In this document: piece by piece, positions 50,900-60,783 of the stretch
Layout of the letters: every line of letters starts with the position of its first letter
Numbering within the stretch: position 1 is the stretch's first letter
Source of the DNA: Pseudomonadota bacterium
GTDB lineage: Bacteria; Pseudomonadota; Gammaproteobacteria; Xanthomonadales; Rhodanobacteraceae
Direction: 5' to 3'
DNA length: 64,000 nucleotides
Assembly: GCA_023388255.1 (NCBI GenBank)
Contig: JAEWGO010000008.1
Coordinates: 124,001 to 188,000, forward strand
Notes under the pieces: generated by a model
The model's database searches: none
What the model saw: the letters and a program-made list of their open reading frames with translations, nothing else
What the model was told of the DNA's origin: nothing
Program-made: the position numbers and the translations under genes

Positions 50900-52234
50900 T
50901 CAGGGAACGCGCTTGCTTGCCACGAGCTTCGCCACAGCAGCGCCGGGTGACAGTTCCACACGTTCGCCGGTCGCGCGACGCTTCAACTCGACCATGCCGT
51001 TGCCCAAGCCGCGTGGACCAACCACGACCTGCCACGGCAGGCCGATCAAGTCCATGTTCGCGAACTTCGCACCCGCGCGCTCGCCGGTGTCGTCGTACAG
51101 CACGCTGATACCGGCCGCTTCGAGTTGGCGCTGCAGATTCGCGCACGCAGCATCGACATCGGCGTCGCCGGGTTTCAGGCTGACCAGGCCGAGATCGAAC
51201 GGCGCGACCGCGTCCGGCCAGACGATACCCGCCTCGTCGTGGCCGGCTTCGATGATCGCACCGAGCAGGCGCGACACGCCGATGCCGTAGGAACCGCCGT
51301 GGATCGGATGCGTGGCGCCGTCCGCGCCGGTCACGTCTGCCTTCATCGGCACCGAATACTTGGCGCCGAAGTAGAAGATCTGGCCGACCTCGATGCCGCG
51401 CGTGCGCAGTCGGCGGTCGGCGGGCACTTCGTTCTCGAATCGCGCCGCATCATGGACATCCGACGTCGCCGCATAGCGCGAGGTCCACGCGCGGATCACC
51501 GGTTCGAGGTCGCCGGCGTAGTCGATGCCGGCATCCGGCACCGGCAGGTCGAGTACGGTCTTGTCGCAATAAACGTCCGATTCGCCAGTGTCGGCGAGCA
51601 CGATGAATTCATGCGAGAGGTCGCCGCCGATCGGCCCGGTTTCGGCACGCATCGGGATCGCGGTGACGCCGAGCCGCGCAAACGTGCGCAGGTAGGCGAC
51701 GAACATCCGGTTGTACGAACGTCGTGCGCCGGCTTCGTCGAGATCGAACGAATAGCCGTCCTTCATCAGGAACTCGCGCCCGCGCATCACGCCGAAGCGC
51801 GGGCGTTGTTCGTCGCGGAACTTCCATTGGACCTGGTACAGGTTCAGTGGAAGGTCGCGATACGAATGCGCGCCGGCACGGAATATCTCGGTGACCATTT
51901 CCTCGTTGGTCGGACCGTACAACAACTCGCGCTCGTGGCGATCGCGGATGCGCAGCATCTCCGGGCCGTAGGCGTCGTAGCGGCCGCTTTCGCGCCACAG
52001 GTCGGCAAGCTGCAGCGTCGGCATCAGGATCTCTATCGCGCCCGCACGATCCATTTCCTCGCGCACGATGCGCTCGATGTTCTTCAGCACACGCAGGCCG
52101 AGCGGCAGCCACGCATAGATGCCGGCAGCCTCCTGGCGGATCAGGCCGGCGCGCAGCATCAACCGGTGCGAGACGATCTGCGCCTCGGCGGGGTTGTCCT
52201 TCAAGGTGGGCAGGAAATAGCGCGAAAGGCGCAT
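50900..52234 (-). CDS. proS: Prolyl-tRNA synthetase, short form without INS editing domain
   Basis: This is a 444-residue class II synthetase charging tRNA-Pro. It has motif 1 ([20 protein letters not shown]), motif 2 ([22 protein letters not shown]), motif 3 ([14 protein letters not shown]) and a C-terminal anticodon-binding domain ([10 protein letters not shown]). The roughly 180-residue INS domain that lies between motifs 2 and 3 in E. coli ProS is absent; only about 70 residues separate [12 protein letters not shown] from [13 protein letters not shown]. This is the alphaproteobacterial layout. It sits between argC (58-nt gap) and argH. Mischarged Ala-tRNA-Pro would need another enzyme for clearance. 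Confidence 0.95.
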   Translation of the reverse strand: MRLSRYFLPTLKDNPAEAQIVSHRLMLRAGLIRQEAAGIYAWLPLGLRVLKNIERIVREEMDRAGAIEILMPTLQLADLWRESGRYDAYGPEMLRIRDRHERELLYGPTNEEMVTEIFRAGAHSYRDLPLNLYQVQWKFRDEQRPRFGVMRGREFLMKDGYSFDLDEAGARRSYNRMFVAYLRTFARLGVTAIPMRAETGPIGGDLSHEFIVLADTGESDVYCDKTVLDLPVPDAGIDYAGDLEPVIRAWTSRYAATSDVHDAARFENEVPADRRLRTRGIEVGQIFYFGAKYSVPMKADVTGADGATHPIHGGSYGIGVSRLLGAIIEAGHDEAGIVWPDAVAPFDLGLVSLKPGDADVDAACANLQRQLEAAGISVLYDDTGERAGAKFANMDLIGLPWQVVVGPRGLGNGMVELKRRATGERVELSPGAAVAKLVASKRVP

Positions 52235-52292
52235 CGCAATGACTCTCTTCGATTTGGAGGGGATCGATACCAGCGGTTCGTGCGCGCGAGCA

Positions 52293-53267
52293 TCACGGTC
52301 GCGGCATACGCTCCAGCCCGATGCTCTCCAACTCGTCGAAGCCGAACGCGAGGTTGAGGTTCTGCATTGCCTGCGTCGCCGCGCCTTTGAGCAGGTTGTC
52401 GATGGTCGCAACGACCACGACGCGCTTGCCGCCCGGCGCAACCGTGAAGCCACCAATCTCGACGTGGTGCTGACCGGCAATCGCGCTGACCCACGGTGCC
52501 TCGTCGACGACATGGACGAGCGGCTCGTCGACATAGAACGCGCGGTAGCGCGCAACGATGTCGTCCGTCTTCGCTGGCTGCTGCAGCCACAGGTTCACCG
52601 TCATCGTGATGCCGCGAAAATGCGGCGCGACGTGCGGCATGAACTCGACCGGCACGCCGAGCTGGCGCGTCACCTCGCGCTCGTGCATGTGATCGACCAG
52701 CGCGTACGGCATCAGGTTGTCGCGCAGTTTTTCCGGATCGTTCCTGTCCGATGGCGTGGTGCCGGCGCCGGAATAGCCCGAAACGCCAAAGCACACCGGC
52801 GGCGCGGCGAGATCACCTTTCAGCGGAGCGATCACGAGTTGCATTGCGGTGGCATAGCAGCCCGGATTGCTGACGCGCTTCTGGCTGGCATAACGCGTGC
52901 GCGTGAGTTCGGGCAGGCCGTAATACCAGCCGTCATCGAAGCGGAAATCGGCGGACAGGTCGACGATCAACGTCTCCGGCTTCACCGCATCGATCGCCGC
53001 AACGATCTCGGCGGCCTTGCCGTTCGGCAGCGCCAGCACGACGGCGGCAGCGCGCTTCTGCGCAACGGCCTCGTGCGAGAGGTTCTCGTAACGCAGTTCA
53101 CCCGTGTATTCGGCGACGTGATCGCTGACGCGCTGGCCGTCCAGTTCGCGCGAGGAAACGAAGGCGAGTTCCAGATATGGATGCCGCACGACAAGGCGGA
53201 TCAGTTCCGCTCCCGTGTGCCCTCTCGCCCCAACGATGCCGATGCTCCTGCTTCCGTCAGATGGCAT
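52293..53267 (-). CDS. argC: N-acetyl-gamma-glutamyl-phosphate reductase
   Basis: This is a 324-residue NADPH enzyme and the third arginine step. The Rossmann motif is [15 protein letters not shown]. The catalytic Cys is in [12 protein letters not shown], and the partner His lies in [12 protein letters not shown]. The start [10 protein letters not shown] at 53267 is backed by GAAGGAGACAGTT, a strong ribosome-binding site. Upstream lies a second, shorter frame whose first residues repeat the same Rossmann start. Confidence 0.97.
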   Translation of the reverse strand: MPSDGSRSIGIVGARGHTGAELIRLVVRHPYLELAFVSSRELDGQRVSDHVAEYTGELRYENLSHEAVAQKRAAAVVLALPNGKAAEIVAAIDAVKPETLIVDLSADFRFDDGWYYGLPELTRTRYASQKRVSNPGCYATAMQLVIAPLKGDLAAPPVCFGVSGYSGAGTTPSDRNDPEKLRDNLMPYALVDHMHEREVTRQLGVPVEFMPHVAPHFRGITMTVNLWLQQPAKTDDIVARYRAFYVDEPLVHVVDEAPWVSAIAGQHHVEIGGFTVAPGGKRVVVVATIDNLLKGAATQAMQNLNLAFGFDELESIGLERMPRP

Positions 53268-53448
53268 AACTGTCTCCTTCGTGGCTGCGCATGGTGGCGA
53301 TCAGGTTCGGCCATCCTGGCCTCGCCAAGCCACCCAGCCCTTCGCTCCCGCTTCGGGCGCTCGCCGGCGCGAGATGCGATTCGCCGCATCTCGCGAAAGC
53401 TCCGGCTCGCCCTCGCGCGCCGACATTGCCGATGCTTTTCTCGCTCAT
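53257..53448 (-). pseudogene. Vestigial argC-like 5' end in the argB-argC gap
   Basis: A 63-codon frame starts 4 nt after the argB stop and runs into the argC start region. Its first residues, MSEKSIGNVGARGRAGA, align with [17 protein letters not shown] of ArgC, including the glycine-rich nucleotide loop. The rest (LAPASARSGSEGLGGLARPG…) is not ArgC-like and covers a strong hairpin. It looks like an old argC start displaced by an inserted repeat. A small coupling ORF is the alternative. Confidence 0.5.
53368..53395. repeat. Perfect 11-bp hairpin between argB and argC
   Basis: CGCGAGATGCG (53368-53378) pairs with CGCATCTCGCG (53385-53395) across loop ATTCGC. There is no T-run on either strand. 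It could lower expression of the downstream arg genes or protect RNA ends. Confidence 0.75.
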
Positions 53449-53452
53449 GACC

Positions 53453-54775
53453 TCAATCCGACAAGGTTGCAGGCCGCGTGCGGCAGTGCGCTACGCAGCG
53501 TTCGATGTCCGCGAAATCGCGGAGGCCATACCAGTACACCTTCCACTTCGGCTCCTTGTAGCAACCGTCGGACTCGGCATAGTAGAACTGGTTGATCACG
53601 TTGCGATGGCGCGAACGCCAGAACAACTGCGGATTGTCCGCGCGCATGACCTGCCACGCCGCGCGGCCGAGGCCTTCGCCCTGTGCGTCGTCGGCAACCG
53701 CGAACTTGTCGAGATAAGCGAAGCCTTCCTCGTGCGTCAGGATCAGCGCCGCGCGATAGTTCTCGCTGACATAGGCCTTGAACAGCCGCGTGCGCTCGAA
53801 ATAGTCGTCGACGAGCGTGCGACCGAAACCCGCCTCGACCAGCGCGCGCAGGCGATCGAGATCGAGCGTGTCCCATGCCGCATGCACGTCGACGCGCTCG
53901 CCGCGGCGCACCAGCGTGCCCGAACCCTTGTGCGTGAACAGCTCCTTGGCGAGTTCGTCCGGCCGCGTGATCGACACCGACGACGCCAGCGGCAATCCGT
54001 CCAGCAGAGACTTGATCTGCTCGATCTTCACGCGCATGCCGCCGTTGATCCACGGCTGTGCGATCAGGTGTTCGTACTCGGTACTGAGGTTGATCGAATC
54101 GATGACCTTGCCGTTTTCGTCAAGCAGGCCGCCGGTGCCGGTCAGGAAGATGATCTTGTACGGCTTCAGCACGCGCACGAGTTCGTTCGCGGCGAAGTCG
54201 GCATTGATGTTGACGATCTGGCCGCTCGCGGTTTCGCCCAAGCTCGCGATCACCGGAATCGAGCCGGCGCGCAGGCTTGCTTCGATCGGCGCGAGATTCA
54301 CGCGCGAGACGCGGCCGACGAGACCGAGCTGCGCCTGGTCGATGTATTCCGCTTCGAACACGCCGGACAGCACCGAGGTCGCACGCGCATCGACTTCCTG
54401 CAGCGCCTCGACGAGGTTGAGGTTCTGCGTCTGGAACACGCGCCGCACGATCGCCAGTGTCTGCGGCGACGTCACGCGCAGGCCGTTGACGGTCTGCTTG
54501 GTGATGCCTGCCGCTTCGAGTTCCTCGTCGAGCTGGGGACCGGCGCCGTGCACGACGATCGGCGTCAGACCAACCTGTTGCAGGAACGCGAGCGAGGACG
54601 TCAACGCGTCGAGATCGTCGCGCAGCACCGCGCCGCCGACCTTGACCACGGCGAAACGCTTCGCATCAAGCTGCGAAAAGCGCTTGAGGTATTGGTCGAT
54701 TTCGCGCGCGCTGGCCATGCTCGACAGCAGCCGTACGATGGTCTGACGCACTTGCAGATGGGTTTCGGTGTTCAT
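53453..54775 (-). CDS. argB: Bifunctional N-acetylglutamate kinase/synthase
   Basis: This is a 440-residue fusion of an amino-acid kinase domain (about 1-285) and a C-terminal GNAT acetyltransferase domain (about 290-440). The kinase part has [38 protein letters not shown] and FLTGTGGLL. The GNAT part has [24 protein letters not shown] and the acetyl-CoA loop [17 protein letters not shown]. Xanthomonads use this NAGS/K for the first two arginine steps, and no separate argA is needed. It lies 10 nt after the deacetylase gene. The start [10 protein letters not shown] lacks a strong ribosome-binding site. Confidence 0.95.
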   Translation of the reverse strand: MNTETHLQVRQTIVRLLSSMASAREIDQYLKRFSQLDAKRFAVVKVGGAVLRDDLDALTSSLAFLQQVGLTPIVVHGAGPQLDEELEAAGITKQTVNGLRVTSPQTLAIVRRVFQTQNLNLVEALQEVDARATSVLSGVFEAEYIDQAQLGLVGRVSRVNLAPIEASLRAGSIPVIASLGETASGQIVNINADFAANELVRVLKPYKIIFLTGTGGLLDENGKVIDSINLSTEYEHLIAQPWINGGMRVKIEQIKSLLDGLPLASSVSITRPDELAKELFTHKGSGTLVRRGERVDVHAAWDTLDLDRLRALVEAGFGRTLVDDYFERTRLFKAYVSENYRAALILTHEEGFAYLDKFAVADDAQGEGLGRAAWQVMRADNPQLFWRSRHRNVINQFYYAESDGCYKEPKWKVYWYGLRDFADIERCVAHCRTRPATLSD

Positions 54776-54785
54776 GGAATAGGGA

Positions 54786-55886
54786 TCAGGAATGTCCGCT
54801 GTCGAGAATCCGCCGGATGCTCTCGGCGTAGCGTTGAAGTTGTTCGAGCGCAACCCATTCGTCGGCGCTGTGTGCCTGCGCGATGTCGCCGGGGCCGTAG
54901 ACGAATGTGCTGTATCCGGCCTGCGAGAACAGCGCGGCCTCGGTCCAGAAGTCGACCGCGTTGCCGATCGGGATGTCGAGCGCATCGGCGAGATCGCGCG
55001 CTTCGAGGCGACGCGCTTCAGCTCTTGCGATGTCACCGGCTGGCAGCGTCGGACCACGGAAGGTTTCGGTGAACTCGGCGGGCTCGATTTCGACGAAATC
55101 GCGGAAGGTGCGCAGCAGATCTTCGGTATCCATCGACGGCAGCGGACGGAAGCCGAACCGCACTTCGGCGGCCGGCGCGATCACGTTCGCCTTTATCCCG
55201 CCCTCGACGCGACCGATGTTGAAACGCAGGCCGGTCAGTCCGCCAAAGCGTGCGTGCGCCAGCGAGTCGACATGATCGAGTGCGCGATTGCCCCAGCGCA
55301 ACGCCTGGTGCAGTGCGCTGTCGGTCGCCTTCTGCTCGCCGGAGGCATGGCCCGCATGGCCGGCAAAACGCATCAGTACCGAGCTGATGCCGCGGTGCGC
55401 GAGCACCGCTTCGCCGCGGGTGGGTTCGGCGACGAGCACGGCATCGTACTTCGGCGCCTCGCGCAGGAAGGCCGCGATGCAACGCGCGTCGTTCGCTTCC
55501 TCGTCGGTCGTGAGCAGGAATGCGGCATCGCCGTCGCGCGTCTGTGCCGCGGCAAGCAAGGCCGCTGCGGCCCCCTTGATGTCGCAGGCCCCGAGGCCGA
55601 CCGCACGCTCGCCGTCGACGCGAAGTTCGAACGGGCTGGCGCTCCAATGCGGCGAATCCGGCACCGTGTCGAGGTGCACATTGAACAACAGCTTCGGCTT
55701 GCCGCGCACGGCGTACAGGCTGACCGCGCCGGCACCGTGATCGGTGACAGTGACATCGAAACCTGGCAGTTGCGCGCGCAGGTAGTCGAAGATACCGCCG
55801 GTACCGATCGCGCGCGGCGGATTGCGCGTGTCGAAGGAAACCAGCGCGCGCAAATGGTTGAGAGTGGCGTCGAGCAGCGACGTCAT
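54786..55886 (-). CDS. N-acetyl-L-citrulline deacetylase (ArgE-like M20 peptidase)
   Basis: This is a 366-residue zinc enzyme of the M20/ArgE/DapE group. Ligands and catalytic residues are visible in [41 protein letters not shown] and a final His in AQAHSADEW. In the AOTCase pathway the product is acetylcitrulline, so this gene should act as acetylcitrulline deacetylase rather than acetylornithinase. That is inferred from the neighbouring argF' and synteny. AAGGAGTCATCCC precedes the ATG. A 10-nt gap separates it from argB. Confidence 0.9.
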   Translation of the reverse strand: MTSLLDATLNHLRALVSFDTRNPPRAIGTGGIFDYLRAQLPGFDVTVTDHGAGAVSLYAVRGKPKLLFNVHLDTVPDSPHWSASPFELRVDGERAVGLGACDIKGAAAALLAAAQTRDGDAAFLLTTDEEANDARCIAAFLREAPKYDAVLVAEPTRGEAVLAHRGISSVLMRFAGHAGHASGEQKATDSALHQALRWGNRALDHVDSLAHARFGGLTGLRFNIGRVEGGIKANVIAPAAEVRFGFRPLPSMDTEDLLRTFRDFVEIEPAEFTETFRGPTLPAGDIARAEARRLEARDLADALDIPIGNAVDFWTEAALFSQAGYSTFVYGPGDIAQAHSADEWVALEQLQRYAESIRRILDSGHS

Positions 55887-55902
55887 GGGATGACTCCTTG
55901 AC

Positions 55903-55931
55903 TCGTCATCCCGGCGAAGGCCGGAATGACG
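55903..55931. repeat. REP-like element between argG and argE'
   Basis: TCGTCATCCCGGCG and CCGGAATGACG form an imperfect inverted repeat around GAAGG. It matches the paired elements in the argF'-argG gap. Confidence 0.7.
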
Positions 55932-55946
55932 GCATCTGTTCGATTG

Positions 55947-57143
55947 TCAGCGGTTGACCTGAGCCCACAATGTCGAGCTCATGCCGAACAGCTTGATGAA
56001 GCCCTCGGCCTCCACCACGCCCCAGTCCGCCGACTGCGCGTAGGTCGCGCCCTTGGTGTTGAGGATGTGCGTGGACTTGACCTCGACCGCTTGCACGTTG
56101 CCGCCATTGGTCTCGAGCGTGACCAGCCCCGTCACCTTCTGTTGCGAGCTACGCAGGAATGCCTCGAGATCGCTCTTGAGCGGATCATGGAAGAAGCCCT
56201 CGTAGACCAGCTCGACCCATTTGCGCGCGACGTCCGGCTTGAAGCGGTTTTGCTGCTTCGTCATGACCGCCTCCTCGAGCGCGCGATGCGCGACGAGCAG
56301 CGCGGTCAGTCCCGGCGCCTCGTACACGATGCGCCCCTTGAGACCGATCGTGGTGTCGCCGGTGTAGAGGCCGCGGCCGACGCCGTAGTGCGCGAACGCA
56401 CGGTTGAGTTCGCCAAGCAGCACCGGTCCCGGCAAGGTCTGGTCGTCGATAAGAACGGCCTCGCCGTTCTCGAAGCCGATCGTCACGCGCATCGGCTGCG
56501 GCGGCCATTCGGCGCGCGGCTTGCACCAGCCGCGCGCGCCCTCGCCCGGTGCTTCCCAGCGGTCGATCTCACCACCGGACATCGTCACGCCGAGCAGGTT
56601 CTCGTTGATCGTGTAGTGCTTCTGCTTGGCACGCACGTCGAAGCCACGCTCCTCGAGATATTTCTGTTCGTATGCACGCGTCTGCGTATGCTCCTTCTGG
56701 ATCTCGCGGATCGGCGCGACGATCTCGTAGTCGCCCTGTGCCTTCACCGCAAGATCGAAGCGAACCTGGTCGTTGCCCATGCCGGTACAGCCGTGCGCGA
56801 TCGCGCGCGTGCCGCGCTCGTGCGCGCGCTTGAGCGCCGCGTCGACGATCAGGTAGCGGTCGGAAACGAGCAGCGGATACTGGCCCTGGTATGCCTCGCC
56901 GGCCCAGACGAAGGGTTTGACGAAGCCGTCCCAGATCGCCTGCCCGCCGTCGACGGTCACGTGCGAAGCGACGCCGAGCTGCTTTGCGCGTTGCTCGATG
57001 TACTCGCGCTCCTCGGCATCGACGCCGCCGGTATCGGCGAAGACGGTATGCACGGCCCAGCCGCGCTCCTTGAGGTACGGCACGCAGAAACTGGTATCAA
57101 GGCCGCCGGAGAAAGCCAAGACAATATCTTTTTGAGTCGTCAT
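55947..57143 (-). CDS. argG: Argininosuccinate synthase
   Basis: This is a 398-residue enzyme that joins citrulline and aspartate with ATP. The N-type ATP-pyrophosphatase loop is [13 protein letters not shown] at about 8-20. Other family phrases are [15 protein letters not shown] and the citrulline-site region [14 protein letters not shown] [13 protein letters not shown]. The start [11 protein letters not shown] at 57143 is preferred. An upstream in-frame extension would be translated from a REP element ([10 protein letters not shown]) and is rejected. Confidence 0.96.
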   Translation of the reverse strand: MTTQKDIVLAFSGGLDTSFCVPYLKERGWAVHTVFADTGGVDAEEREYIEQRAKQLGVASHVTVDGGQAIWDGFVKPFVWAGEAYQGQYPLLVSDRYLIVDAALKRAHERGTRAIAHGCTGMGNDQVRFDLAVKAQGDYEIVAPIREIQKEHTQTRAYEQKYLEERGFDVRAKQKHYTINENLLGVTMSGGEIDRWEAPGEGARGWCKPRAEWPPQPMRVTIGFENGEAVLIDDQTLPGPVLLGELNRAFAHYGVGRGLYTGDTTIGLKGRIVYEAPGLTALLVAHRALEEAVMTKQQNRFKPDVARKWVELVYEGFFHDPLKSDLEAFLRSSQQKVTGLVTLETNGGNVQAVEVKSTHILNTKGATYAQSADWGVVEAEGFIKLFGMSSTLWAQVNR

Positions 57144-57180
57144 CGGAATTTGCTCGTATACGAAGTCTGGTTGTTTCGGC

Positions 57181-57267
57181 TCGTCATTCCGGCGAAAGCC
57201 GGAATCCATCTTGATCTTGCTTTTCACATCAGCAGCAAATGGATTCCGGCTTTCGCCGGAATGACGA
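57181..57267. repeat. Pair of inverted REP-like elements between argF' and argG
   Basis: TCGTCATTCCGGCGAAAGCC… at 57181-57209 and its near-perfect reverse complement at 57239-57267 face each other across a 29-nt spacer. Each copy also folds on itself (TTCCGGC/GCCGGAA). Together they can form a long cruciform, the BIME-like arrangement of REP doublets. Confidence 0.85.
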
Positions 57268-57276
57268 CAGGTATTT

Positions 57277-58287
57277 TCACTGATTCGCCAGCGCGACCAT
57301 GACGGCCTTCTGCACGTGCAGGCGGTTTTCGGCTTCGTCGATCGCGATGCACAAAGGCGAATCCATCACCGCGTCGGTCGCCTTGACGTTGCGGCGCAGC
57401 GGCAGGCAATGGCTGAACACGCCGCGGTCGGTCAGCGCCATCTTGGCTTCATCGACGATGAAGTGCTTGTGCGCGTCGCGGATCGGCTTCTCGTCGGCCC
57501 AGCGGCCGAAATACGGCAGCGCGCCCCAGCTCTTTGCATAGACGACGTGGGCATCGCGGTAGGCACTTTGCGGATCGTGGCTGACCGTCAGCGAACCGCC
57601 GTTCTCGGCGACGTTCTGCTTCGCGAAATCCATGTAGCGCTGGTCGAGCACGTATTCGGGTGTCGGGCACAGCAGGGTCACGTCCATGCCGTAGCGCGTC
57701 GCGATCTGCAGCGCGGAATTGGCGACCGCGGTGTTCAACGGTTTCGGATGGTAGGTCCAGGTCAGCACGTACTTCTTGCCGCGCAGATCCGTGGTGTTGA
57801 AATGCTGTTGCAGCGCGAGGATGTGCGCGAGCTCCTGCATCGGATGCGTGATCGTTTCCATGTTGATCACCGGCACCGTCGCGTATTTCGCGAACGCGTG
57901 GATCACGCGGTCCTCGCGATCGACCGACCAGTCCTGGAATTTCGGAAACGCGCGCACGCCGATCAGGTCGACATAGCGCGACAGTACGCGTGCGACCTCG
58001 GCGACATGCTCCTCGGCCTCGCCGTCCATCACGTTGCCTACGTCGAACTCGATCGGCCACGCATCCTTGCCAGGCTGCAAGACGACCGCATGGCCGCCGA
58101 GCTGGAATGCGCCGAGCTCGAAGCTGGTACGCGTGCGCATCGACGGGTTGAAGAACAGCAGCGCGATCGACTTGCCGGCCAGATGCGTACCTGCCTTCGA
58201 GCGCTTGAACTCGGCGGCTTGCGCAAGCAGCGCGTCGAGGTCGGTGCGCGACCAGTCCTGGGTACTGAGGAAATGTCGAGTTGTCAT
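57277..58287 (-). CDS. argF': N-acetyl-L-ornithine carbamoyltransferase
   Basis: This is a 336-residue enzyme that makes acetylcitrulline from acetylornithine and carbamoyl phosphate. The carbamoyl-phosphate loop is SMRTRTS (49-55), where OTCases have [20 protein letters not shown] carries His293-Cys294 and Lys302; Glu144 and Lys252 also fall at the numbers known for the Xanthomonas campestris enzyme, in which Lys302 is carboxylated. Length agrees with that enzyme. The start [10 protein letters not shown] at 58287 is chosen by homology. It is the first gene of the minus-strand arg/pro run, after a leader with a terminator hairpin. Confidence 0.96.
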   Translation of the reverse strand: MTTRHFLSTQDWSRTDLDALLAQAAEFKRSKAGTHLAGKSIALLFFNPSMRTRTSFELGAFQLGGHAVVLQPGKDAWPIEFDVGNVMDGEAEEHVAEVARVLSRYVDLIGVRAFPKFQDWSVDREDRVIHAFAKYATVPVINMETITHPMQELAHILALQQHFNTTDLRGKKYVLTWTYHPKPLNTAVANSALQIATRYGMDVTLLCPTPEYVLDQRYMDFAKQNVAENGGSLTVSHDPQSAYRDAHVVYAKSWGALPYFGRWADEKPIRDAHKHFIVDEAKMALTDRGVFSHCLPLRRNVKATDAVMDSPLCIAIDEAENRLHVQKAVMVALANQ

Positions 58288-58316
58288 CGGAGCCTGCTGT
58301 CTATCGAGATGTCCGG

Positions 58317-58358
58317 TTACGGATGGGCGGTTTGTTCTTCGCGCGGACGAAACCGCAT
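58317..58358 (-). other. Possible 13-codon ORF in the argF' leader
   Basis: This ORF reads MRFRPREEQTAHP and has three Arg codons among its first six. It lies between the terminator hairpin and the argF' start, 29 nt upstream of the latter. No good ribosome-binding site is seen. Arg codons are frequent in such GC-rich DNA, so translation is uncertain. Confidence 0.2.
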
Positions 58359-58376
58359 GCGAGCAAAACCAGAAAC

Positions 58377-58405
58377 AAAAAAACCCGGCGCAGGGCCGGG
58401 TTTTT
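58377..58405 (-). terminator. Terminator-type hairpin in the argF' leader
   Basis: AAAACCCGGC and GCCGGGTTTT form a 10-bp stem with a 5-nt loop. Read on the minus strand it ends in seven T, so it could stop transcripts coming from the glycine-zipper gene or act as an attenuator 90 nt before argF'. Read on the plus strand it ends in five T. Confidence 0.85.
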
Positions 58406-58435
58406 CGTCGATTCACATGAAACGAGTGCGACAGC

Positions 58436-58495
58436 CTACCCGGCGGAAGTGCAAGGTCCCGGTCGACGCGCGCGCGAGGTCATGCCAGCGGCCAT
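58436..58495 (-). other. Possible 19-codon leader peptide upstream of the hairpin
   Basis: This ORF encodes MAAGMTSRARRPGPCTSAG, with Arg at three of four successive codons (CGC GCG CGT CGA), and stops about 30 nt before the terminator stem. This is the layout of an amino-acid attenuator, but no clear ribosome-binding site precedes either ATG. I found no strong alternative antiterminator stem. Confidence 0.2.
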
Positions 58496-58672
58496 GTAGG
58501 CACTGGTGACGATCTGCGGCTGGACGGCGACGCTGGACATCGAACGGGCGGACTCGAAACAAACGGAAAGTTGAACTTACCGACAAACGCGGTGCAGCGC
58601 AACATACACGCTACACCACCCATGGACCGTACAGGCAGAACCGGGCATTGCTCGGTCCCGAGATCAATTGGC

Positions 58673-59215
58673 CTAGTCGGCCGGCTCGATGCTGACGCGC
58701 ACGCGCAACCGATCACCCGGATCGTAGTTCAGCCGCGACATATAGACGTCGCCGCGGTAGCGATACTGCACGTCGTAGCCGACGACACGCCGTTCTTCGG
58801 CAACGTCCTCGACGACGCGACAATGACGTTCCGTATCGCTGTAGTAGCGATCGTCGCCCTGCGCCACGTTGTTGCCGACCGCACCACCGACCACGGCTCC
58901 GGCAACTGTTGCGGCGCGACGACCATCGCCCTTGCCAACCGTGCTGCCGAGCACGCCACCGACGATTGCACCCAGCACGGTGCCGGCGGCCTTGTTGCCG
59001 CCATCGACGCGGCGCTCGACCGGGACATCCGCACATTCCTCGCGCGGGCTGCTGGTACGCACATGGTCATACACCGGATCGACGCGCAGCACGTCGGCCC
59101 ACGCGACCTTCACGTTGTCCACACCCGACCGGTCGCGATCGTAGCCACGGTCTTGCGCGCCCGCTTGGGTTCCCGCCAGGAGCAACGCGACCGCTATCCA
59201 GAACATTGCCTTCAT
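58673..59215 (-). CDS. Glycine-zipper 2TM-domain envelope protein
   Basis: This is a 180-residue exported protein. It has a signal peptide (MKAMFWIAVALLLAGTQAGA, cleaved before QDRG), with no lipobox Cys. A glycine-zipper 2TM segment at about 75-115 shows the repeated small-residue pattern AGTVLGAIVGGVLGSTVGKG and AGAVVGGAVGNNVAQG. The C-terminal part is charged and beta-rich (YDVQYRYRGDVYMSRLNYDPG). The family is the Rickettsia 17-kDa surface-antigen-like group, thought to sit in the outer envelope. GGAGACGGTA precedes the ATG. It is divergent from cysS. Confidence 0.88.
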   Translation of the reverse strand: MKAMFWIAVALLLAGTQAGAQDRGYDRDRSGVDNVKVAWADVLRVDPVYDHVRTSSPREECADVPVERRVDGGNKAAGTVLGAIVGGVLGSTVGKGDGRRAATVAGAVVGGAVGNNVAQGDDRYYSDTERHCRVVEDVAEERRVVGYDVQYRYRGDVYMSRLNYDPGDRLRVRVSIEPAD

Positions 59216-59353
59216 TACCGTCTCCACTATGCGCTGCCGATCGACGCCGGCTCGCCTCGAACCCATGTACAACGACAAATTCGATACCGATTACAGCATC
59301 CGATCACTGAACCCTGCCCTAAGCCTTTCGTGACGTTCAGGAAACGTCGCGCC

Positions 59354-59362
59354 TGCTATCAT
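59354..59362 (+). promoter_or_regulatory. Candidate extended -10 promoter of cysS
   Basis: TGCTATCAT (extended -10, TGn-TATCAT) lies 24 nt before the cysS ATG. No clear -35 is present 16-18 nt upstream, as is often so for extended -10 promoters. GCAGAGG before the ATG is the ribosome-binding site. Confidence 0.4.
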
Positions 59363-59385
59363 CACGGGTCGCAGAGGCCCTACGC

Positions 59386-60783
59386 ATGCAGTTGAGACTC
59401 CACAACAGCCTGACCCGCCGCACCGAGGATTTCGTCCCGGCCGACCCCGCCCGCGTGACCATGTACGTCTGCGGACCGACCGTCTACAACTACGTCCACA
59501 TCGGCAACGCACGACCGCCGGTCGTGTTCGGCCTGCTCGCGCGGCTGCTGAAGCGACGCTATCCGAACGTCGTCTACGCCCGCAATATCACCGACGTCGA
59601 CGACAAGATCAACGCAGCGGCGAAGGAAGCCGGCACGCCGATCGAGCGCATCACGGATCGCTACACCGAGGCCTATCGCGACGACATGGCGCGGCTCGGC
59701 GCCGACGTTCCGGACGTGGTCCCGCATGCGACCGCGCACATCGCCGAGATCATCGCGATGTGCGAGCGCCTGATCGCGAACGGCCACGCCTACGCCGCGG
59801 AAGGCCACGTGTTGTTCGACGTCGCCGGTTTTGCCGACTACGGGAAACTGTCGGGCCGCTCGACCGACGACATGATCGCCGGCGCACGCGTCGAAGTCGC
59901 TCCGTACAAGAAGAGCCCCGCCGACTTCGTGCTGTGGAAACCTTCCACGCCGGACCTGCCTGGCTGGGACAGCCCGTGGGGCCGTGGCCGTCCGGGCTGG
60001 CACATCGAATGCTCTGCAATGGCGGAAAAGCACCTCGGCGAGACGATCGACATCCACGCCGGCGGCAACGACCTGATGTTCCCGCATCACGAAAACGAGA
60101 TTGCGCAAAGCACGTGCGCGCACGGCGGCAAGACGTTCGCACGCTACTGGCTGCACAACGGCATGCTGACGTTCGACGGCAAGAAGATGTCCAAGTCGCT
60201 CGGCAATGTCGTCGTGCTGCACGAACTGCTGCAGCAGCACCCGGGCGAAGTGCTGCGCTTCCTGCTGCTGAAGGCACACTACCGCCAGCCGCTGGACTGG
60301 TCCGACACGACATTGCAGCAGGCACGCGCGACGCTGGACGGCTGGTACGGCGTGCTGCGCGACCTCGCGAACGTGCCCACCGCCGACACCAAGACTGGCG
60401 CGGCTGAAGTCGAAACCGCCCTGCTCGACGACCTGAATACACCGGCTGCATTTGCGGTGCTGGCCAAACTCGCCGATGCCGCCCGCGCGGCAAAGACAGC
60501 GGCCGAGAAAATCGTCGCCAAGTCCGACCTGCTCGCCGGTGGCGAACTGCTCGGACTGCTGCAGCAGGATCCGGAGCATTGGTTCAAGCAGGCGGTCGGC
60601 GTAGATATCGACGCGACTGAAATCGATCGCCTCGTCGCCGAACGCACGGCAGCGAAGAAGGCGCGCGATTTCGCCGAGTCCGATCGCCTGCGCGATCAGT
60701 TGCAGGCGATGGGCATCGTCGTCGAGGACACCCCGCAGGGACCGCGCTGGAAGCTCGTGAAGGTCGATGAACACGCCGCTTGA
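59386..60783 (+). CDS. cysS: Cysteinyl-tRNA synthetase
   Basis: This is a 465-residue class I synthetase charging tRNA-Cys. The zinc Cys lies in [19 protein letters not shown], which also carries the HIGN form of the HIGH motif. The second zinc region is in [13 protein letters not shown] with His-His-Glu at FPHHENE. KMSKS is exact (KKMSKSLGN, about residue 266). The length agrees with E. coli CysS (461). It overlaps sufE by 17 nt, so the two genes are co-transcribed, linking cysteine use and sulfur delivery. Confidence 0.97.
   Translation: MQLRLHNSLTRRTEDFVPADPARVTMYVCGPTVYNYVHIGNARPPVVFGLLARLLKRRYPNVVYARNITDVDDKINAAAKEAGTPIERITDRYTEAYRDDMARLGADVPDVVPHATAHIAEIIAMCERLIANGHAYAAEGHVLFDVAGFADYGKLSGRSTDDMIAGARVEVAPYKKSPADFVLWKPSTPDLPGWDSPWGRGRPGWHIECSAMAEKHLGETIDIHAGGNDLMFPHHENEIAQSTCAHGGKTFARYWLHNGMLTFDGKKMSKSLGNVVVLHELLQQHPGEVLRFLLLKAHYRQPLDWSDTTLQQARATLDGWYGVLRDLANVPTADTKTGAAEVETALLDDLNTPAAFAVLAKLADAARAAKTAAEKIVAKSDLLAGGELLGLLQQDPEHWFKQAVGVDIDATEIDRLVAERTAAKKARDFAESDRLRDQLQAMGIVVEDTPQGPRWKLVKVDEHAA

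Larger units (their letters stand above)
58288..58672. other. 385-nt region between argF' and the glycine-zipper gene
   Basis: No intact gene is present. It contains the terminator-like hairpin and two short ORFs listed here. On the minus strand, a weak promoter candidate lies near 58560-58600 (TTGCGC, 17 nt, TAAGTT). No ArgR box was recognised by eye. Confidence 0.5.

Noticed and set aside
57144..57227. N-terminal extension of ArgG
   Set aside because: The extra residues ([10 protein letters not shown]) come from translation of a REP-like repeat; the family start fits 57143.
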